From Alphaproteobacteria bacterium (lineage in GTDB: Bacteria; Pseudomonadota; Alphaproteobacteria; Bin65), in contig JAJEGH010000018.1 of NCBI GenBank assembly GCA_022819985.1, positions 1 to 64,000 of the forward strand: a DNA stretch of 64,000 nucleotides. The letters are read 5' to 3'. A program made the position numbers and the translations under genes. Positions 25,834-33,694 of the stretch are shown here, piece by piece; the first letter of the stretch is position 1; each line of letters opens with the position of its first letter. The notes under the pieces are model-generated. The model was not told where the DNA came from, did no database searches, and worked only from the letters and a program-made list of their open reading frames with translations.

Positions 25834-26349
25834 TTGACCTGTGTCAAGCGGGCTTCGCGCTTCCGCTTGGTTTTGCGGGCGACACCGGCGGTCGGCGCTC
25901 TCGCGCTGACCGCCGCCTTATCCGCCCCGCCCGCCCGCGGCGCGGACTACACTTGGCCGTTCATATTCGTAGAGGTGATTGACGGCGATACGATTAAGTT
26001 CGACGTGCCAAGCCTGCCGCCCGAACTGGCCTCCATCAAAGTGCGACTGCGCGGCGTCGATACGCCGGGGATTGGCCGCTATGCAAAATGTCCTTCGGAG
26101 GAAGCTGCGGGCCGGGTCGCGACGGATTTCACCAAGGCGCAGATATGGAAGGCCCGACGAATCGTCGTGCGCGATCCGAAATGGGGATCGTTTGGCGGGC
26201 GCGTGATCGCCGATCTTGTATTGGATGGAATATCCCTCTCGGCCGCGCTGATCGAGGGAGGATACGGCATTCGCGACCACGGCAAGCAGACGAAAGAAGA
26301 GAGGAAAGAGAATAGGCGGAAGAGATGGTGTTCCGCTTCCGGTAAATAG
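25834..26349 (+). CDS. Exported SNase-like (thermonuclease) protein
   Basis: A staphylococcal-nuclease-fold protein of about 171 residues. VIDGDTIKF carries the conserved Asp pair, VRLRGVDTPG the catalytic Arg and Asp, and SAALIEGGYGIRDH the C-terminal part. The TTG at 25834 is chosen: GGAGGGG lies 6 bases before it, and it gives a plausible signal peptide (MTCVKRASRFRLVL ... PPARGA). No ATG fits. The base composition is slightly less GC-rich than the neighbours. Its target is unknown. Confidence 0.78.
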   Translation: MTCVKRASRFRLVLRATPAVGALALTAALSAPPARGADYTWPFIFVEVIDGDTIKFDVPSLPPELASIKVRLRGVDTPGIGRYAKCPSEEAAGRVATDFTKAQIWKARRIVVRDPKWGSFGGRVIADLVLDGISLSAALIEGGYGIRDHGKQTKEERKENRRKRWCSASGK

Positions 26350-26385
26350 CGTCCGGCGGCGGGTCCGCAGAGGCGCCCGGTCGCT

Positions 26386-27165
26386 CTACTTCGCCGGTTC
26401 CATCCACCCCAGCGTTTCTTCCGTGACCCGGCTCGGGACATACTCCGCGGCGCACCAGCCGTCGTAGCCCAGCCGGTCGAGCGCGGCGAAGACGGCGGGA
26501 TAGTCGATGGTCCCGGTGCCGGGCTCGTGCCGGCCGGGATGATCGGCGAACTGGATATGGCCGATGCGCGGCAGGATTTCCTCCAGCCGCGGGATCAGCC
26601 GGCCCTCCATGATCGCCATGTGGTACAGGTCGTGCTCAAGCGCGAGGTTCGGGTGGCCGGCCCGGTCGATCGCCTCGAGCGCCTGCTCGCTGGTCGACAG
26701 CAGGAAGCCCGGCCGGTCCACGGTGTTGACGGCCTCGACGACGACGCCGGCGCCGGCCTCGCCCACAAGGTCCGCCGCGACGCGCAGATTCTCCGCCAGC
26801 GTCGCCAGGCAGCGCTCCCGCCCGAAGCCGTGCAGTTCGGGAAAGCCGGCGAGCACGTTGACGTTGCGCGGCCGGAGCGCCGCCGCCGCGTCGCGGGCCC
26901 GTTCGGCGGCACGGCGGAAGTCGGCCTGCCGGCCCGGCGTCGCGGCAAGGCCCGGCCCGCCGTCCAGCATGTCGCCGACCGGAATGTTGATGACCGAGAC
27001 GGCAAGCCCCGCCGCTTCGATCGCCCGCTGCCAGTCCGCGGCCGGGCGGTCGTAGGGAAACTGGATCTCGACCGCCCCGAACCCCGCCGCCGCCGCGGCC
27101 GCCGGCCGCTCCAGCCCATCGCGCTCGGCAAACAGCATCGAGATGTTGGCGGAAAAGCGGGGCAT
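26386..27165 (-). CDS. hyi: Hydroxypyruvate isomerase
   Basis: 259 residues of the Hyi/OtnI TIM-barrel family, which interconverts hydroxypyruvate and tartronate semialdehyde or related keto acids. FSANISMLFAE opens it, VVVEAVNT and LEHDLYHMAIMEG carry metal ligands, and HIQFADHPGRHEPGTGTIDY is the family signature. It stands alone, without glyoxylate carboligase or tartronate semialdehyde reductase nearby. Confidence 0.9.
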   Translation of the reverse strand: MPRFSANISMLFAERDGLERPAAAAAAGFGAVEIQFPYDRPAADWQRAIEAAGLAVSVINIPVGDMLDGGPGLAATPGRQADFRRAAERARDAAAALRPRNVNVLAGFPELHGFGRERCLATLAENLRVAADLVGEAGAGVVVEAVNTVDRPGFLLSTSEQALEAIDRAGHPNLALEHDLYHMAIMEGRLIPRLEEILPRIGHIQFADHPGRHEPGTGTIDYPAVFAALDRLGYDGWCAAEYVPSRVTEETLGWMEPAK

Positions 27166-27327
27166 GGCGGGGGGCTCCGGAAAGCGGTCTCGATGTCAGC
27201 CTGACCCGATCCGGCCGCACGGTCGAGGCGGCAATGAGCGCCATCGGGCACGCCCGGCCGCCTGCACAAGGCAGCCCTGCATCGAACCCCCTTCCCGCAC
27301 GGGCCGGTGGCGGCTATGCCCTGCGCC

Positions 27328-28092
27328 ATGCTGATCGAAAACCCCTGGTTCTGGGCGGCGGCGGTCCCGGCCGTGCTGATCGTCGGCATCTCCAAGGGCG
27401 GGGTCGGCGGCGGGCTGGGCACGGTCGGCGTGCCGATCCTGTCCCTGGTCGTCGATCCGCGCATCGCCGCGGCGGTGCTGCTGCCGGTGCTCTGCCTGAT
27501 CGACCTGATGTCGCTGAAGGCCTATTGGGGCCGCTGGCACCGGCGCAACATGCGCATCCTGATCGCCGCGGCGATGATCGGCATTCTCGCCGGCGCGCTG
27601 ACCTTCCGGCATCTGAACGCCGACGCCATCCGCGTGCTGATCGGCGTCATCGCCATCCTGTTCGCGCTGCGCACCTGGCTCGGCGCGCGGCAGGCCGACC
27701 GGCCGGCGAGTGTGCCGAACGCCGTGCGCGGCGGCCTGTGGGGCGCAGTCGCCGGCTTCACCAGCTTCGTCTCCCACAACGGCGGGCCGCCGGTCGCGGT
27801 CTACCTGCTGCCCCAGAAGCTGGACAAGACGCTGTACCAGGCGACGACGGTCGTGTTCTTCGCCGCGATCAACTATGTGAAACTGGTGCCCTACTGGCTG
27901 CTCGGGCAGTTTCCGGCGACCAACCTGACCGTATCGGCCGCGCTGTTCCCGCTGGCCGTGGCCGGGACGCTGCTCGGCGTGTGGCTGCACACCCGGATCT
28001 CCGACCGCTTCTTCTTCATTGCGGCCTATGTCCTGCTGTTCGGCATCGGCATCAAGCTGGTATACGACGGCATGACGGGCCTGCTGGCCTGA
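27328..28092 (+). CDS. TauE/SafE-family sulfite exporter
   Basis: About 255 residues with seven to eight membrane segments. The duplicated TauE motifs appear as SKGGVGGGLGTVGVPI and SFVSHNGGPPVAVYLLP. The ATG at 27328 is preferred (27307 is also in frame). The next genes encode a thiol dioxygenase and a rhodanese protein, so sulfite or a sulfinated organic anion is the likely cargo. Confidence 0.88.
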   Translation: MLIENPWFWAAAVPAVLIVGISKGGVGGGLGTVGVPILSLVVDPRIAAAVLLPVLCLIDLMSLKAYWGRWHRRNMRILIAAAMIGILAGALTFRHLNADAIRVLIGVIAILFALRTWLGARQADRPASVPNAVRGGLWGAVAGFTSFVSHNGGPPVAVYLLPQKLDKTLYQATTVVFFAAINYVKLVPYWLLGQFPATNLTVSAALFPLAVAGTLLGVWLHTRISDRFFFIAAYVLLFGIGIKLVYDGMTGLLA

Positions 28093-28114
28093 CCCGACGA
28101 GGGAGGAACACGGC

Positions 28115-28714
28115 ATGACGGCAAGCGACGCGGCGCGCCGGGAGGAGCGCAACCGGGCGGTGGCGGCGGCGGTCGCGGACATCCGCGCCATCGAGCGCGA
28201 CCATGGCGTGACGGCGGACGGCCTCGCCCGGATGAAGCGGCGGTTGCTGGAACTGACCAAGCGGGCGGACCTGTTTCCGGAAGCGGATTTTCCGCCGCCG
28301 GAGGGCGGCGCCGAATTTCCGGCCCATGTCTACCGGATCGCCGAGGACGACGACCACCGCTTCGCCCTCTACGTCCAGTCGGCGCTGGGCGCGTTGGATA
28401 CGCCGGCGCACAACCACACCACCTGGGCGGTCATTGCCGGCATCCACGGCGACGAGCTGAACCGCTTCTGGGAGCGCACGGCGGACGGCGGCGTGGCGGA
28501 GACCGGCCGGCGGGTGGTGCGCGCGGGCACGGCGGTCGCCTTCCTGCCAGACGAACTGCACTCCATCCATGTCGGGCCCGGCAACCGGGTCGTCAACTTC
28601 CACATGTACGGCCTGGCGCTGGACCGCCTGCACGAGCGGGAGTATTTCCGGGACGACGACGGCAGCTGGCGCAACTTCCCGGCCCAGCAGGGCATCATCG
28701 AGGCGCGCGGCTGA
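28115..28714 (+). CDS. Cysteine dioxygenase-type thiol dioxygenase
   Basis: A cupin of 199 residues. The iron ligands appear as PAHNHTTWAVIAGIHG (two His) and DELHSIHVG (third His). This pattern fits the bacterial cysteine / 3-mercaptopropionate dioxygenase family, with Gly where the mammalian enzyme has its cross-linked Cys. GAGGGAGG precedes the start, 22 bases after the exporter. It probably oxidises a thiol to a sulfinate whose breakdown releases sulfite for the exporter. Confidence 0.85.
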   Translation: MTASDAARREERNRAVAAAVADIRAIERDHGVTADGLARMKRRLLELTKRADLFPEADFPPPEGGAEFPAHVYRIAEDDDHRFALYVQSALGALDTPAHNHTTWAVIAGIHGDELNRFWERTADGGVAETGRRVVRAGTAVAFLPDELHSIHVGPGNRVVNFHMYGLALDRLHEREYFRDDDGSWRNFPAQQGIIEARG

Positions 28715-28742
28715 CACCTTTCCCGCCGAACATTGCCCGGTA

Positions 28743-28813
28743 CGGTCCCGGAAACGGTCCCGGAAACAGTCCCGGAAACAGTCCCGGAAACAGTCTTGAA
28801 ACGACCCCGGAAA
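28743..28813 (+). repeat. 12-base tandem repeat x6
   Basis: Six units of CGGTCCCGGAAA type fill the spacer between the thiol dioxygenase and the rhodanese gene. The frame is open through them (PETV repeats), so the repeat could extend the rhodanese N-terminus if an upstream start were used. Confidence 0.9.
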
Positions 28814-28819
28814 CGATTC

Positions 28820-30400
28820 ATGAGCCTCTACATTTCCCCGGCGGACCTGCACGCCGCCCTGCAGGACGGCGACGAACTCGCGCTGATCGACGTGCGCGAA
28901 CAGGGCGTCTTCTTCCATTCCCACCTGTTCTGGGCGGTCTGCATCCCGCTCTCTCGCCTGGAGTTGCAGATTCTGGACCTCGTGCCGCGCAGGAGCGTGC
29001 GGGTCGTGCTGTGCGACGACGGGCCGTCCGGCCTCGCCGGCGCGGCGATGGAGGTGCTGGGCGCGCTCGGCTACAGCGATGTCCGCATTCTCGAGGGCGG
29101 CACGGCGGCCTGGGCGGAGGCCGGCCATGAGCTCTATTCCGGCGTCAACGTGCCGTCCAAGGCGTTCGGCGAATTCGTCGAGCACGCCTACGACACGCCA
29201 CGCGTTCCGGCGCAGGAACTCGACGAAATCGTCCGCTCCGGCCGGGACATGGTGATTCTGGACAGCCGGCCGGTCGAAGAATACCGGCGCATGAACATCC
29301 CCGGCGGCATCGACGTGCCGGGGGCGGAGCTGGTCTACCGGGTCCACGAGATCGCGCCGGACCCGGAGACGCTGGTGATCGTCAACTGCGCCGGGCGGAC
29401 GCGCAGCATCATCGGCGCCCAGAGCCTGATCAACGCCGGCATCCCCAACGAGGTCGCCGCGCTCAAGGACGGCACCATGGGCTGGGAACTGGCCGGGTTT
29501 GCCTGCGAGCACGGCGCAGAGCGCTTCGGCCCCGATCCGTCGGCGGCGGCCGTCGCGGTAGCGCAGGAGCGGGCGGCGGCGGTCGCCCGGCGGTTCGGCG
29601 TGCCCTTCGCCGACAAGGCGGCGGTCGGTCGCTGGCAGGCCGAGGCAGATGTACGTACGTTGTACCTTCTGGACGTACGTACGCCGGAGGAGTTCGCTGC
29701 CGGCCATGTCGCCGGCGCGCGCCACGCGCCCGGCGGACAACTGGTGCAGGCGACCGACGAATATGTCGCGACGCGCAACGCCCGGATCGTGCTGTTCGAC
29801 GACGAGCGGGTGCGCGCCGTCATGACGGCTTCCTGGCTGATCCAGCTCGGCTGGCGGGACGTCCATGTTTATGACGGCGCGATCGCGGACTGGCCGGTCG
29901 AGACCGGGCCGCGCCCGCCGACGGCGCCGGAGATCGAACAATGGGAGACGATCGGTCCGGACGATCTGGAGTCGGACGATTTCATCCTCGACCTGTCCGA
30001 CAGCCTGACCTACCGCCGCGGCCGTATTCCGGGCGCGTGGTGGGGCCTGCGCACCCGGCTCGACGAGGCGCTGCTGCCGGACGACAAGCGCATCGTCCTC
30101 TACGCCGACGACGACCGGATGGCCCATCTGGCGGCCGGGGAACTGTCGTGCCTCGAAATCGAGGACGATTTCGTCGTGCTGGCCGGCGGCCTGGCGGCCT
30201 GGCGCGCCGCGGGCCGGGCGGTCGAGCCGGACGACGGCCGGATGACCCTGGCGACGACCGAGCCGAACGACGTCTGGTACAAGCCCTACGACACCGACGA
30301 AGAGGTCCGGGCGAAGATGGAAGAATATCTGGTGTGGGAGGTCGCGCTGGTCGAACAGATCGCGCGCGACGGCACCGTGAACTTCCGCAAATACCCGTGA
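28820..30400 (+). CDS. Four-domain rhodanese-like protein
   Basis: About 526 residues in four tandem rhodanese modules (roughly 1-105, 115-225, 255-370 and 375-480). Module 2 has an intact active loop, NCAGRTRS; module 1 has LCDDGPSG. Modules 3 (LFDDERV) and 4 (LYADDDR) lack the catalytic Cys and are probably structural. The tail ends EDGTVNFRKYP-like, as in rhodanese proteins beside cysteine dioxygenase genes. It likely handles sulfane sulfur in the same pathway as its two upstream neighbours. The ATG at 28820 follows the 12-base repeat array. Confidence 0.85.
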   Translation: MSLYISPADLHAALQDGDELALIDVREQGVFFHSHLFWAVCIPLSRLELQILDLVPRRSVRVVLCDDGPSGLAGAAMEVLGALGYSDVRILEGGTAAWAEAGHELYSGVNVPSKAFGEFVEHAYDTPRVPAQELDEIVRSGRDMVILDSRPVEEYRRMNIPGGIDVPGAELVYRVHEIAPDPETLVIVNCAGRTRSIIGAQSLINAGIPNEVAALKDGTMGWELAGFACEHGAERFGPDPSAAAVAVAQERAAAVARRFGVPFADKAAVGRWQAEADVRTLYLLDVRTPEEFAAGHVAGARHAPGGQLVQATDEYVATRNARIVLFDDERVRAVMTASWLIQLGWRDVHVYDGAIADWPVETGPRPPTAPEIEQWETIGPDDLESDDFILDLSDSLTYRRGRIPGAWWGLRTRLDEALLPDDKRIVLYADDDRMAHLAAGELSCLEIEDDFVVLAGGLAAWRAAGRAVEPDDGRMTLATTEPNDVWYKPYDTDEEVRAKMEEYLVWEVALVEQIARDGTVNFRKYP

Positions 30401-30412
30401 CGCACCGGCAAT

Positions 30413-30436
30413 GATCCCCGCAAAGATCCCCGCAAA
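30413..30436 (+). repeat. 12-base direct duplication before the Nudix gene
   Basis: GATCCCCGCAAA occurs twice in tandem and then GATC again. If the ATG at 30411 is used it encodes IPAKIPAK. Confidence 0.8.
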
Positions 30437-30446
30437 GATCAGGATC

Positions 30447-31286
30447 ATGGACGCCCGTGGCATGGATGCGGGCATGGATCCGGCGGACGTTCCGGCGCCG
30501 CTGCCGTCCGCCACCGTCCTGCTGCTGCGCGACGGCGCGGACGGTCTGGAGGTTTTCATGGTGGAGCGCAGCGGCCGGGTCGGCGCCTTCGCCGGCGCAA
30601 TGGTGTTCCCCGGCGGCAAGGTCGCGCCCGGAGATTCGTCGGCCGAGTTGCGGGCGCTGGCCGACAATGCGGAAGAACTGGACGACGCGGCCTTCGGCTT
30701 CGCCGTTTCCTCGGTGCGCGAAGCCTTCGAGGAATGCGGCGTGCTGCTGGCGCACCGCGACGGCGCGACGCTGACCGACGCCGAACTGGCGCCGCTCGCC
30801 GGCTTCCGCGAAGCGGTCGGCCGCAACCGGATATCGTTCGCCCGCTTCCTCGCCGACCGCGGGCTGCGTCTCGATCTGGCCGGACTGGCGCCCTTTTCCC
30901 GCTGGGTGACGCCGGCGTTCCGGCCCAGGCGGTTCGACACGATGTTCTTCCTCGCCGCGGTGCCGCCGGACCAGACGCTGAGCCACGACGGCAGCGAGAC
31001 GGTGCACGGCCTGTGGACCCGGCCGCAGGACGCCATCGACGGCGCCGACCGGGAGCTGAAATATTCGCTCTATTTCGCCACCCGGCTGAACCTGATGGAT
31101 CTGGCGCTGAGCGAGACCGTGGCCGACGCGCTCGCCCGCGCCGCCGGGCGGACGCCGCCGCAGGCCATGCCGTGGCGCGAGATGACGCCGGACGGCCCGC
31201 GGCTGCGCATCGATCCCGATTCCGGCTATGCGCTGGTGCAGACGAGCCTGGAAGTCGCGGGCGGCATCGCCCCCTTGCCGAACTGA
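30447..31286 (+). CDS. Nudix hydrolase with an interrupted box (NUDT19-like)
   Basis: About 279 residues. The Nudix box is split: FPGGKVAPGD is followed by an insertion of some 30 residues and then VREAFEECGVLLA. This interrupted form is known from NUDT7/NUDT19-like acyl-CoA diphosphatases, so CoA esters are a possible substrate. SRWVTPAFRPRRFDTMFFLA is the conserved middle. The ATG at 30447 has AGGA six bases upstream; 30411 is also in frame. It closes the sulfur gene cluster, 46 bases after the rhodanese gene. Confidence 0.85.
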   Translation: MDARGMDAGMDPADVPAPLPSATVLLLRDGADGLEVFMVERSGRVGAFAGAMVFPGGKVAPGDSSAELRALADNAEELDDAAFGFAVSSVREAFEECGVLLAHRDGATLTDAELAPLAGFREAVGRNRISFARFLADRGLRLDLAGLAPFSRWVTPAFRPRRFDTMFFLAAVPPDQTLSHDGSETVHGLWTRPQDAIDGADRELKYSLYFATRLNLMDLALSETVADALARAAGRTPPQAMPWREMTPDGPRLRIDPDSGYALVQTSLEVAGGIAPLPN

Positions 31287-31299
31287 AGCCCGTCCCAAT

Positions 31300-31316
31300 A
31301 TTAGAATCGATCTAAT
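31300..31316. promoter_or_regulatory. Iron-control-like dyad before the DUF3501 gene
   Basis: ATTAGAATCGATCTAAT has perfect 6-base arms ATTAGA / TCTAAT around five bases. It matches 12 of 15 bases of TTAGAATTATTCTAA, my recollection of the Irr-type iron control element core. It lies 22 bases before the DUF3501 start. Confidence 0.4.
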
Positions 31317-31337
31317 CCATAGCGGGGCCAGCGGAAA

Positions 31338-31928
31338 ATGAACGTGCTGACGCGCGCCGACATCATGACGATGGCCGATTACGGGAAGGTGCGCACGGAA
31401 AAGCGCCGCGAGATTGCGCAGGTCAAGAAGAACCGGCGGGTCGAGGTCGGCCCCTTCGCGACCTTTTATTTCGAGAACCGCGCCACCATGTGGCACCAGA
31501 TCCACGAGATGCTGTTTATCGAGAAGGGCGGGGAAGAGCAGATCGCCGACGAGCTGGCGGCCTACAACCCGCTGATCCCGAACGGCCGCGAGCTGGTTGC
31601 GACGGTGATGATCGAGATCGACGACGAGCGCCGGCGGCGCACCGTTCTGGGCCGGCTCGGCGGTTTCGAGGAAACCATGTTCATCCGCTTCGGCGATTGC
31701 GAGATCGGCGGCATCCCCGAAGACGACGTCGACCGCACGACAGCGGACGGCAAGGCCTCCTCCGTCCAGTTCGTGCATTTCCCGTTCACCGACATCCAGG
31801 CCGCCGCTTTCAAATCGGGCAAATCCGTTGCGGGCGAAGCCGTCGTCGGCGTCGGCCATCCGAACTACGCCCATATGGCCGTGATGTCCGGGGCGGTCCG
31901 GGAATCGCTGGCGGCGGACCTGGATTAA
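31338..31928 (+). CDS. DUF3501 family protein
   Basis: 196 residues. LTRADIMTMADYGKVR at the start and FYFENRATMWHQIHEMLFIE match DUF3501. In other bacteria the family sits beside a rubrerythrin and an Fe-S/heme-associated oxidoreductase; neither is present here. No enzymatic motif is visible. The dyad upstream resembles an iron-control site, which would fit the family's usual company, but its function is unknown. Confidence 0.8.
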   Translation: MNVLTRADIMTMADYGKVRTEKRREIAQVKKNRRVEVGPFATFYFENRATMWHQIHEMLFIEKGGEEQIADELAAYNPLIPNGRELVATVMIEIDDERRRRTVLGRLGGFEETMFIRFGDCEIGGIPEDDVDRTTADGKASSVQFVHFPFTDIQAAAFKSGKSVAGEAVVGVGHPNYAHMAVMSGAVRESLAADLD

Positions 31929-32073
31929 AGCTCGCCGCCGAACTCGGCTGCCCGGCCTGCCCGCCGGCCATCGATAAATCGCTTCGACGACAGGCCCCGT
32001 ATCGAGTAGGCTCGGCCGGTTGCCGGATCCCGTTGCCTCCGAAACGTAGCGGCAGCGTCGAGCGGAGCGGGCG

Positions 32074-32316
32074 ATGTCAGGATCAGAGATCATTTTCGAA
32101 GTCAGCGAAGACGAGCTGGACGGTGGCTATTCGGCCAGCGCGCTCGGCTTCGGCATCCACACGGAAGGCGACACGCTGGAGGAGCTTCGCCGAAATGTCC
32201 GGGAAGCGGTGGACTGCTACTTCGACGACAGCATGACCCGGCCCCGCCCGATCCGCCTTCACTACGTCAGGGACGAGGTTCTCGTGGCGCTTCCAGCCCC
32301 ACAGCCCCCAAAATGA
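32074..32316 (+). CDS. HicB-like antitoxin-fold protein, no HicA
   Basis: 80 residues. FEVSEDELDGGYSASALGFG is followed by IHTEGDTLEELRRNVREAVDCYF, the partly degraded RNase H-like fold of HicB proteins. The C-terminus lacks a DNA-binding domain. The HicA toxin that normally neighbours it is absent; instead the next gene overlaps by four bases (ATGA) and encodes a secreted protein. It could be an orphan antitoxin or a repurposed HicB-fold protein. Confidence 0.75.
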   Translation: MSGSEIIFEVSEDELDGGYSASALGFGIHTEGDTLEELRRNVREAVDCYFDDSMTRPRPIRLHYVRDEVLVALPAPQPPK

Positions 32317-32645
32317 ACGGCAAATCTTTTGTCCTAGGGGCGATGTTAAGCGCGACCCTTGCAGTGCCGGCAGTAGCAGGATGTGAAGTCGATATCTCCG
32401 ACTACGTTGGCTGGCAGATCATCTATTCCGGCACAGTCACAGGTTATGTAGACGAAAACGGTAAAAAGGAGGATAGTTTTGAAGGCTGCGAATACGGTCG
32501 TATATTGATTGTCGATTACACCAAGAAGGTAACATGCGCTGAGTACAACTACTCTTATGCTTACCACCCGGACATAGTAGTCTTATCTAACGGCTCCAAC
32601 CTAAAAGCCTGTATCGACAATGAAATATATGACGTTCGGAGATGA
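32313..32645 (+). CDS. Small secreted Cys-rich protein, unknown family
   Basis: 110 residues. The N-terminus (MNGKSFVLGAMLSATLAVPA then VAG) is a clear signal peptide. The mature part is about 90 residues with four Cys (GCEV, EGCEY, VTCAEY, KACID), enough for two disulfides, and many Tyr. I do not recognise a family. Its composition is plainly AT-richer than the neighbours, with AT-ending codons, which points to acquisition. Its start overlaps the stop of the HicB-like gene, so the two are translationally coupled. A composite repeat element begins 32 bases after its stop. Confidence 0.65.
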   Translation: MNGKSFVLGAMLSATLAVPAVAGCEVDISDYVGWQIIYSGTVTGYVDENGKKEDSFEGCEYGRILIVDYTKKVTCAEYNYSYAYHPDIVVLSNGSNLKACIDNEIYDVRR

Positions 32646-33017
32646 CCCGACAAAGTGAAGCAACCTTTATATATGATCCCCCTCCGAAGAGGATTGCTCT
32701 GCGGAAGCCGAACGAAACCGTGTGATCGGCTCCCGCCACCCCCGCCGTCATTCCGACCGGAGCGCCCCGGATTCAATCCGGGGCGCGCAGCGGAGGAATC
32801 TTAACGCAAGACCAAGGGTTTCTTATGGGTGAGACTGAGTCGAGATTCCTCCACTACGCCCCGACCCTTCGGGCCGGGGCTCCGGTCGGAATGACGGTGA
32901 GGAGTTTCGCAGAGAAATCCTCTGAAGAGGGGGAGGAATAGAGGCGAGGCGTCGTACCGGCCAACGTGAGGCGATAGACGGCGAAGGTTTTTTTCGCTTC
33001 GAGTGCGGCAGGCGCAA
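32646..33017. other. Gene-free spacer occupied by a composite repeat
   Basis: A 372-base spacer between two converging genes, mostly filled by the core-A repeat at 32678-32937. I see no gene in the remaining bases. Confidence 0.6.
32678..32937. repeat. Composite MITE-like palindromic element, core A (inverted copy)
   Basis: About 260 bases, outer ends CCCCTCCGAAGAGGATT and AATCCTCTGAAGAGGGG as inverted repeats. The interior matches the element at 5675-5908 in reverse orientation through both flanks, both arms and the unique core (CGCAAGACCAAGGGTTTCTT here). An orphan end of the same kind (CTCCTCTGAAGAGGGGAAG) lies at about 44357-44375. Confidence 0.8.
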
Positions 33018-33497
33018 TCAGCCCTCGTCCGCCTCCACGTCGATCGTTTCGGCCGGCCTTGCGCGCGCCTTGCCGCCGGTAGCGCCTGCGCCGGGCCGGA
33101 TCGGCACGCTCTTTACCGCCTCCTCGACGGCCGGGCGGGCCAGGTCGATGCCGAGCAGGCCGTTCTCCAGCGCCGCGCCCTCGACCTCGATGCCCTCGGC
33201 CAGCATGAAGGTGCGCTGGAACTGGCGCGCGGCGATGCCGCGATGCAGGTAGACCCGGTCCTCGCCCCCGGTCTGCCGGCCGCGGACGATGAGTTGCCGG
33301 CCCTCGACCGTGACCGTGAGATCGTCCATCGCGAAGCCGGCGACGGCCAGCGTAATGCGCAGCGCGTTCTCGCCGGTCTGTTCGATATTGTAGGGCGGAT
33401 AGCCGTCGGCCGAAGCCTTGGCGATCCGGTCGACGGTCTGCTCGAACTCGTCGAAGCCAAGGAGGAACGGACTGTTGAACAGGGACAGGCGGGCCAT
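33018..33497 (-). CDS. Small heat shock protein Hsp20 (IbpA-like)
   Basis: 159 residues with an alpha-crystallin domain: YPPYNIEQTGENALRITLAV, then GRQTGGEDRVYLHRGIAARQ (the R-x-F-x-R-like region) and the C-terminal IPI-like VPIRP. It holds unfolding proteins for refolding by DnaK. Upstream on the minus strand lies CTTGAGG with a weakly heat-shock-like -10, so sigma-32 control is possible but unproven. The C-terminal extension is longer than usual, ending in acidic residues. Confidence 0.9.
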   Translation of the reverse strand: MARLSLFNSPFLLGFDEFEQTVDRIAKASADGYPPYNIEQTGENALRITLAVAGFAMDDLTVTVEGRQLIVRGRQTGGEDRVYLHRGIAARQFQRTFMLAEGIEVEGAALENGLLGIDLARPAVEEAVKSVPIRPGAGATGGKARARPAETIDVEADEG

Positions 33498-33694
33498 GCG
33501 CGCTCCCGTTTGCGGGCCTGCCGGCGGGCCGGTTGCCGGCGCCGGAGTGTAGTGTGCGGAATGTGTTGACCTCAAGGCGGCCGGCGGCAAATAACCGGGA
33601 CCGGATCGCAGACCGGGATTGAGACCCGATTGGGCCGGCGCGGCCGTCCCGGAAAGCGGGCCGCGCGGCGAACCGGAGCGGGAAGAAAAACGCG

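Noticed and set aside
28743-28813. CRISPR array
   Set aside because: Units are 12 bases with no spacers; a tandem repeat, not a repeat-spacer array. No CRISPR or cas gene was seen in the window.
28733-28819. Upstream start adding a PETV-repeat tail to the rhodanese protein
   Set aside because: No ribosome binding site and the added residues are pure 12-base repeat; the ATG at 28820 begins the first rhodanese module.
29649-29683. Repeated GTACGTACG inside the rhodanese gene as a regulatory element
   Set aside because: It encodes the in-frame DVRT...DVRT of the third module, whose second copy is the conserved rhodanese D-V-R-T-P-E-E-F motif; best explained as coding sequence.
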